From Myxococcota bacterium (GTDB lineage Bacteria > Myxococcota > Polyangia > GCA-2747355 > JAKLHH01), in assembly GCA_022710245.1 (NCBI GenBank), contig JAKLHH010000222.1:1-9261 (forward strand): a DNA stretch of 9,261 nucleotides, written 5' to 3'. Shown here piece by piece: positions 6,337-9,261 of this stretch. The translations under genes were made by a program, and so were the position numbers. How positions within the stretch are numbered: position 1 is the first letter of the stretch; each line of letters starts with the position of its first letter. The notes under the pieces were generated by a model, which worked only from the letters and a program-made list of their open reading frames with translations, was not told where the DNA came from and did not search any database.

Positions 6337-6425
6337 GCCACGCCCCGGGCGAGCCCTCGCGCGCCTGGCCGGGCTCTACTCCGAGGACCTCCGCGCCGAC
6401 CTCCACCTCTGAGCCACGCCCCGGG
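6285..6425 (+). repeat. Tandem duplication, 76-bp period with 65 identical bases, across the dnaJ-like stop codon
   Basis: Bases 6285-6349 (last 49 coding bases, the TGA stop and 13 bases after it) are repeated without a difference at 6361-6425. Weaker identity extends the first copy back to about 6269 with only single mismatches (6276/6352 and 6284/6360). The second copy lies entirely in the non-coding gap and, since 76 is not a multiple of three, out of frame with the first. The protein is therefore unchanged. It looks like a recent slippage or unequal-exchange event. Confidence 0.95.
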
Positions 6426-6448
6426 GCTCGCGACGCGCCCCGGGAGCA

Positions 6449-6484
6449 GCGCGAGAGGCCTGCTGCCGCCGCCTCCTCTCGCGC
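6449..6484 (+). terminator. 10-bp perfect hairpin downstream of the DnaJ-like gene
   Basis: GCGCGAGAGG (6449-6458) pairs perfectly with CCTCTCGCGC (6475-6484) around a 16-base loop. It lies 113 bp past the dnaJ-like stop and before the next promoter, where a transcript end is expected. There is no T-run after it, so it is either a non-canonical intrinsic terminator or an mRNA 3'-end stabiliser. Confidence 0.45.
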
Positions 6485-6515
6485 CCACCCGCAGCGCAGC
6501 GCTGAGCGTTGACCC

Positions 6516-6560
6516 GCCGCGCAGCGCGGCCTTGCGACCTCCGCGGGCGCTCCGTATAGT
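6516..6560 (+). promoter_or_regulatory. Strong candidate promoter of the lysine-ketoglutarate reductase-like gene, with upstream palindrome
   Basis: TTGCGA (6532-6537), a 17-bp spacer and TATAGT (6555-6560, 5/6 to consensus) form the best sigma70-like promoter in the window. The GTG start at 6567 is only 6 nt after the -10 and no Shine-Dalgarno precedes it, so the mRNA is predicted to be leaderless. A perfect inverted repeat, GCCGCG (6516-6521) and CGCGGC (6525-6530) around CAG, abuts the -35 and could be an operator. Confidence 0.65.
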
Positions 6561-6566
6561 CCGCGC

Positions 6567-7859
6567 GTGCAGCCCATCGTAATCCGTCGCGAGGACCAGA
6601 GCCCCCATGAGCGCCGGGCGCCGCTCACCCCCGAGGACCTGCGGCAGCTCCGCGCGCAGGGCCTCGAGGTGGCCGTCCAGCCATCACCTCAGCGCGCCTT
6701 CAGCGACGAGGAGTACCGCGCGGCCGGCGCCTCGCTGGCCCCGGACCTCGCGCCCTACCCCATCGTCCTCGGGGTGCGCGAGGTCCCGCCCGAGCAGCTC
6801 GCCGCCGGCAAGACCTACGTCATCTTCTCGCACACCATCAAGGGGCAGCCGCAGAACATGCCGCTGCTGCGGCGGCTCCTCGAGCTCGGCTGCACGCTCC
6901 TCGACTACGAGAAGATCGCCGACGACCAGGCGCACCGGCTCGTCTACTTCGGGCGCTTCGCCGGGCTGGCGGGCGCCGTGGGCAGCCTCTGGGCGCTCGG
7001 CCAGCGCCTGCTCCTCGAGGGGATCGAGACGCCCTTCGCCAGGCTCCAGCCCGCCCACCGCTACGGCTCGCTGGAGGAGGCCTTCGCCGCCGTGGAGGCG
7101 GTCGGCGCCGCGCTCGCCGAGGAGGGCGTGCCGCGGGCGCTCCGCCCCCTGGTCATCGGGCTCACCGGCTACGGCAAGGTCTCCTCGGGCGCGCAGGAGA
7201 TGATCGACCGGCTGCGCCCGCGCGCGCTCCGTCCCGACGAGCTCGCCGGCCTGCGCGGCGACGAGCCGGGCCTGGCCAAGGTGGTCTTCCGCGAGGAGGA
7301 GATGGTCGAGCCCCTCGCCGGACGCTCCAGGTTCCTCCTCGAGGACTACTACGTCTGCCCCGAGGGCTACCGCGCCTGCTTCGAGCGCTACCTGCCGCAC
7401 CTCACGCTGCTGCTCAACTGCGTCTACTGGGAGCCGCGCTACCCGCGCCTCGTCACCGCGGCCGGGCTGCGCGCGCTGCATGGCGCCGAGGACACGCCGC
7501 GCCTGCGGGTGATCGGCGACCTCTCCTGCGACGTCGCGGGCTCGGTGGAGGTCACGCTGCGCACGACCAGCCCCGAGCGGCCGGTCTTCGTCTATGACCC
7601 GGAGACCGGTGAGGCCCGGGACGGCTTCGCCGGCCGCGGGCCCGTCATCCTCGCGGTGGACACGCTGCCCGCCGAGCTGCCGCGCGAGGCCTCGCAGAGC
7701 TTCTCCGCCGCGCTCGCCCCGCTGCTCCCGGCGCTCGCCGCCGCCGACCTCTCCGGCAGCCTCGAGCAGAGCGGGCTGCCGGCCCCGTTGCGGCGCGCGA
7801 CGATCGCGCTCCGCGGCGCCCTGACCCCGAGCTTCGCTCACCTCGCCAGGCACCTCTGA
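6567..7859 (+). CDS. Stand-alone lysine-ketoglutarate reductase-like protein (saccharopine dehydrogenase, lysine-forming type)
   Basis: A complete 430-residue protein resembling the N-terminal LKR half of the animal/plant bifunctional LKR/SDH (alpha-aminoadipic semialdehyde synthase). That domain condenses lysine and 2-oxoglutarate with NADPH to saccharopine, the first step of the saccharopine route of lysine breakdown. Visible: the AlaDH/PNT-type N-terminal lobe 'IRREDQSPHERRAPLTPEDL' (5-24); 'ILGVREVPPEQL', 'YVIFSHTIKGQPQNMPLLR' and 'LLDYEKI'; the nucleotide-binding turn 'GLTGYGKVSSGAQEMI' (198-213); 'NCVYWEPRYPRLVT'; 'IGDLSCDVAGSVEV'; and 'VDTLPAELPREAS'. Length fits a single LKR domain; the saccharopine-oxidising SDH half is missing and is not found next door. 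Because the conserved sequence starts immediately after GTG 6567, this start is well supported despite the absence of a Shine-Dalgarno. The deoxynucleoside kinase gene follows after 26 bp. Substrate is inferred from similarity; a relative acting on another amino acid cannot be excluded. Confidence 0.9.
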   Translation: MQPIVIRREDQSPHERRAPLTPEDLRQLRAQGLEVAVQPSPQRAFSDEEYRAAGASLAPDLAPYPIVLGVREVPPEQLAAGKTYVIFSHTIKGQPQNMPLLRRLLELGCTLLDYEKIADDQAHRLVYFGRFAGLAGAVGSLWALGQRLLLEGIETPFARLQPAHRYGSLEEAFAAVEAVGAALAEEGVPRALRPLVIGLTGYGKVSSGAQEMIDRLRPRALRPDELAGLRGDEPGLAKVVFREEEMVEPLAGRSRFLLEDYYVCPEGYRACFERYLPHLTLLLNCVYWEPRYPRLVTAAGLRALHGAEDTPRLRVIGDLSCDVAGSVEVTLRTTSPERPVFVYDPETGEARDGFAGRGPVILAVDTLPAELPREASQSFSAALAPLLPALAAADLSGSLEQSGLPAPLRRATIALRGALTPSFAHLARHL

Positions 7860-7885
7860 CCGGCGCGCCGGTCGACGGAGGACTC

Positions 7886-8530
7886 ATGGACAACCAGTCG
7901 CCTCTCGGCAACGCCTTCATCGGCATCGCGGGCCTGATCGGCGCCGGCAAGACCACGCTCGCCAAGTCGCTGGCCGAGCACCTCGGCCTCGACGTGCACT
8001 ACGAGCCCGTGATCGACAACGAGTACCTGGAGGACTTCTACCGCGAGACGGCGAAGTACAGCTTCGCGATGCAGATCTACCTGCTCAACCGCCGCTTCCA
8101 GCAGCACCAGGAGATCATCTGGCGCAACCGCGGCGGCGTGCAGGACCGCACCATCTACGAGGACGCCATCTTCGCCAAGACGCTGCGCGACCTCGGGCAG
8201 ATGGAGCCGCGGGACTACCAGACCTACGTGAACCTCTTCCGCAACCTCTCCAACTTCATGTGTCGCCCGAGCGCGATCGTCTACCTCGACGTGACGCCAG
8301 AGAACTCGCTGAAGCGGATCAACCAGCGGAGCCGCGGCTGCGAGTCCGGCATCAGCCTCGAGTACCTGCGCCGCCTCTATGACAACTACGAGGAGTTCGT
8401 GCAGGACATCAGCCACCAGATCCCGGTCATCCGCGTGGGCTGGAACGAGTTCTGGGAGGTGGAGGAGATCGCGACCGCGATCACCCGCGAGTACCAGGCC
8501 TCCAGCTTCCTGCGCCGCGTCACCCGCTAG
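7886..8530 (+). CDS. Deoxynucleoside kinase (dCK/dGK family)
   Basis: A complete 214-residue cytoplasmic kinase that phosphorylates deoxyribonucleosides to 5'-monophosphates in nucleotide salvage. Visible: P-loop 'GLIGAGKT' (16-23); E40-P41-V42, where the Glu is the catalytic base in this family; 'FAMQIYLLNRRF' (60-71) with base-contacting Gln63; 'QDRTIYED' with the DR(T/S) motif at 87-89; 'IVYLDVTPE'; and the Arg-rich lid 'KRINQRSRGCE' (133-143) followed by 'YLRRLYDNYEEF'. Length matches bacterial deoxyadenosine/deoxyguanosine kinases, but base preference cannot be set from this. Start ATG has GGAGGA 3 nt upstream. It lies 26 bp after the lysine-ketoglutarate reductase-like gene with no separate promoter visible, so the two probably share a transcript although no pathway link is known. 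No cognate second kinase gene is adjacent. Confidence 0.94.
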   Translation: MDNQSPLGNAFIGIAGLIGAGKTTLAKSLAEHLGLDVHYEPVIDNEYLEDFYRETAKYSFAMQIYLLNRRFQQHQEIIWRNRGGVQDRTIYEDAIFAKTLRDLGQMEPRDYQTYVNLFRNLSNFMCRPSAIVYLDVTPENSLKRINQRSRGCESGISLEYLRRLYDNYEEFVQDISHQIPVIRVGWNEFWEVEEIATAITREYQASSFLRRVTR

Positions 8531-8553
8531 AGAGCCCGTTTCCGTCCGAAAAA

Positions 8554-8595
8554 TTGCCTTCCTGTCCCCGGCTCCTTACCCTGTCCTCGGAGGAG
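8554..8595 (+). promoter_or_regulatory. Candidate promoter and ribosome-binding site of the PilZ gene
   Basis: TTGCCT (8554-8559), a 17-bp spacer and TACCCT (8577-8582) form a -35/-10 pair in a locally AT-richer gap. Transcription would start near 8589, where a strong GGAGGAG (8589-8595) lies 4 nt before the ATG at 8600. The Shine-Dalgarno would thus sit almost at the 5' end of the mRNA. Confidence 0.55.
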
Positions 8596-8599
8596 CCAG

Positions 8600-9261
8600 A
8601 TGACGTCCATCATCGATCGGCGCAGAGGGCACCCGCGCGTCAGCTTCGAGGGGCAGGTCCAGCTGCTCCCGCAGGGCTCCCAGTCGGGGGTCCTGGCGCA
8701 GGCCTCGAACCTGAGCGAGAGCGGCATGTTCGTCGCCTCGACCCAGATCTTTTCCGTGGGCACCCCGGTCTGCTTCGAGGTGCCGCTGCTCGAGCACCAC
8801 TGCGCCGGGCAGGGGCGTGTGGTCTGGGTCCAGCCCGGCCCGCAGCCGGGCATGGGGATCGCGTTCGAGGACCTCTCCGCGCCCGATCTCTCCGCGCTGC
8901 GACAGACGGTGAGCGCGGGCTCGCCGCTCGAGTGGGCGAGGGAGGCGAAGGTCTGGTTCGCCGGCACCGCGCAGCCTACCCGCGTGCAGGCGGTGGTGGC
9001 CGGGACCGCGGTGCGCCTGCGCTGCGAGCTCGGGTTCCTGCGCCTGCGCTCGCCCGTCACGCTCTTCTTCTCGGACGACGAGGCGCAGAGCTACATGGGG
9101 ACCCTGGAGTCCGCCTCGCTCACGGCCGAGGGGGCGCAGGAGGTGCCGCGGCTCGAGCTGACCGTCAAGCTCGCCCAGGCGCCCGCCCCGAGCCAGACGT
9201 GGACCTACTGGCCGCCGCCGCCGATCGTCGGCGCCGCGGAGGACACCACCGAGATCGAGAT
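8600..9261 (+). CDS. PilZ domain protein, probable cyclic-di-GMP receptor, C-terminus off window
   Basis: The first 220 codons of a protein still open at the window end. Residues ~5-100 form a PilZ domain: the RxxxR switch at R9-R13 ('RRRGHPRVSF') and NxSxxG at 37-42 ('NLSESGMFVA'), followed by 'GQGRVVWVQP' and 'GMGIAFEDL'. Both cyclic-di-GMP-contact motifs are intact, so binding of the second messenger is likely. Residues ~112-195 repeat the same strand pattern ('KVWFAGTAQPTRVQAVVAG ... LGFLRLRSPVTLFF ... RLELTVKL') but lack RxxxR and NxSxxG; this may be a degenerate second PilZ-like barrel. A Pro-rich stretch with 'YWPPPPIV' follows. No signal peptide or membrane helix appears in the part seen. 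ATG 8600 is preceded by GGAGGAG and its own promoter, so it is probably a separate unit from the kinase gene 69 bp upstream. Its target (motility, exopolysaccharide, other) cannot be told. Confidence 0.9.
   Translation, partial: MTSIIDRRRGHPRVSFEGQVQLLPQGSQSGVLAQASNLSESGMFVASTQIFSVGTPVCFEVPLLEHHCAGQGRVVWVQPGPQPGMGIAFEDLSAPDLSALRQTVSAGSPLEWAREAKVWFAGTAQPTRVQAVVAGTAVRLRCELGFLRLRSPVTLFFSDDEAQSYMGTLESASLTAEGAQEVPRLELTVKLAQAPAPSQTWTYWPPPPIVGAAEDTTEIE

Noticed and set aside
7861..7870. Perfect 10-bp palindrome CGGCGCGCCG between the reductase and kinase genes
   Set aside because: Too short and GC-only to claim as an operator or terminator in this composition; no T-run and no promoter nearby.

Overview
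The window is very GC-rich with strong third-position G/C bias, which is why long spurious open frames lie opposite almost every real gene. Several traits suggest a Myxococcota-like (former deltaproteobacterial) chromosome: a lipoprotein with an Asp/Ala/Pro-rich linker and 'WG-S-YVVG-DG-YDG-W' repeats, a PilZ protein, a solo eukaryote-like lysine-ketoglutarate reductase, and sigma70-like promoters of the TTGnnn-17-TAnnnT kind. This is an inference from style and gene content, not from a marker gene. No rRNA, tRNA, CRISPR array, insertion sequence or phage gene was seen.

Left arm, minus strand (read right to left): a 356-residue lipoprotein predicted to fold as a seven-bladed beta-propeller (1727-2797), then a 413-residue DUF1015 protein (417-1658), then the first 127 codons of a D-3-phosphoglycerate dehydrogenase-like enzyme that leaves the window at base 1. 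DUF1015 and the dehydrogenase are 34 bp apart and probably co-transcribed. DUF1015 beside serine-biosynthesis genes is a recurring arrangement and suggests a role in serine metabolism. A 228-bp divergent region (2798-3025) carries candidate promoters for both directions.

Right arm, plus strand: a cobalamin-binding-type radical SAM protein (3026-4615); an Rrf2-family regulator with three C-terminal cysteines (4648-5175); a DnaJ/CbpA-type co-chaperone with an unusual Arg-rich linker (5236-6336); a 230-bp gap holding a perfect 65-bp duplication of the dnaJ-like 3' end, a hairpin and a strong promoter; a stand-alone lysine-ketoglutarate reductase-like protein (6567-7859); a deoxynucleoside kinase (7886-8530); and a PilZ protein cut by the window end (8600-9261).

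Most genes look like independent metabolic or regulatory housekeeping units rather than one defence or biosynthetic system, and I found no convincing new multi-gene system. The most notable points are: (1) three genes whose start codon lies only 6-9 nt after a -10-like hexamer with no usable Shine-Dalgarno, predicting leaderless mRNAs; (2) the fresh 76-bp tandem duplication across the dnaJ-like stop codon; (3) the solo lysine-ketoglutarate reductase without its saccharopine dehydrogenase partner nearby; (4) the CX4CX2C spacing in the radical SAM protein; and (5) the DUF1015 'ADGHHR' motif next to a serine-pathway enzyme.
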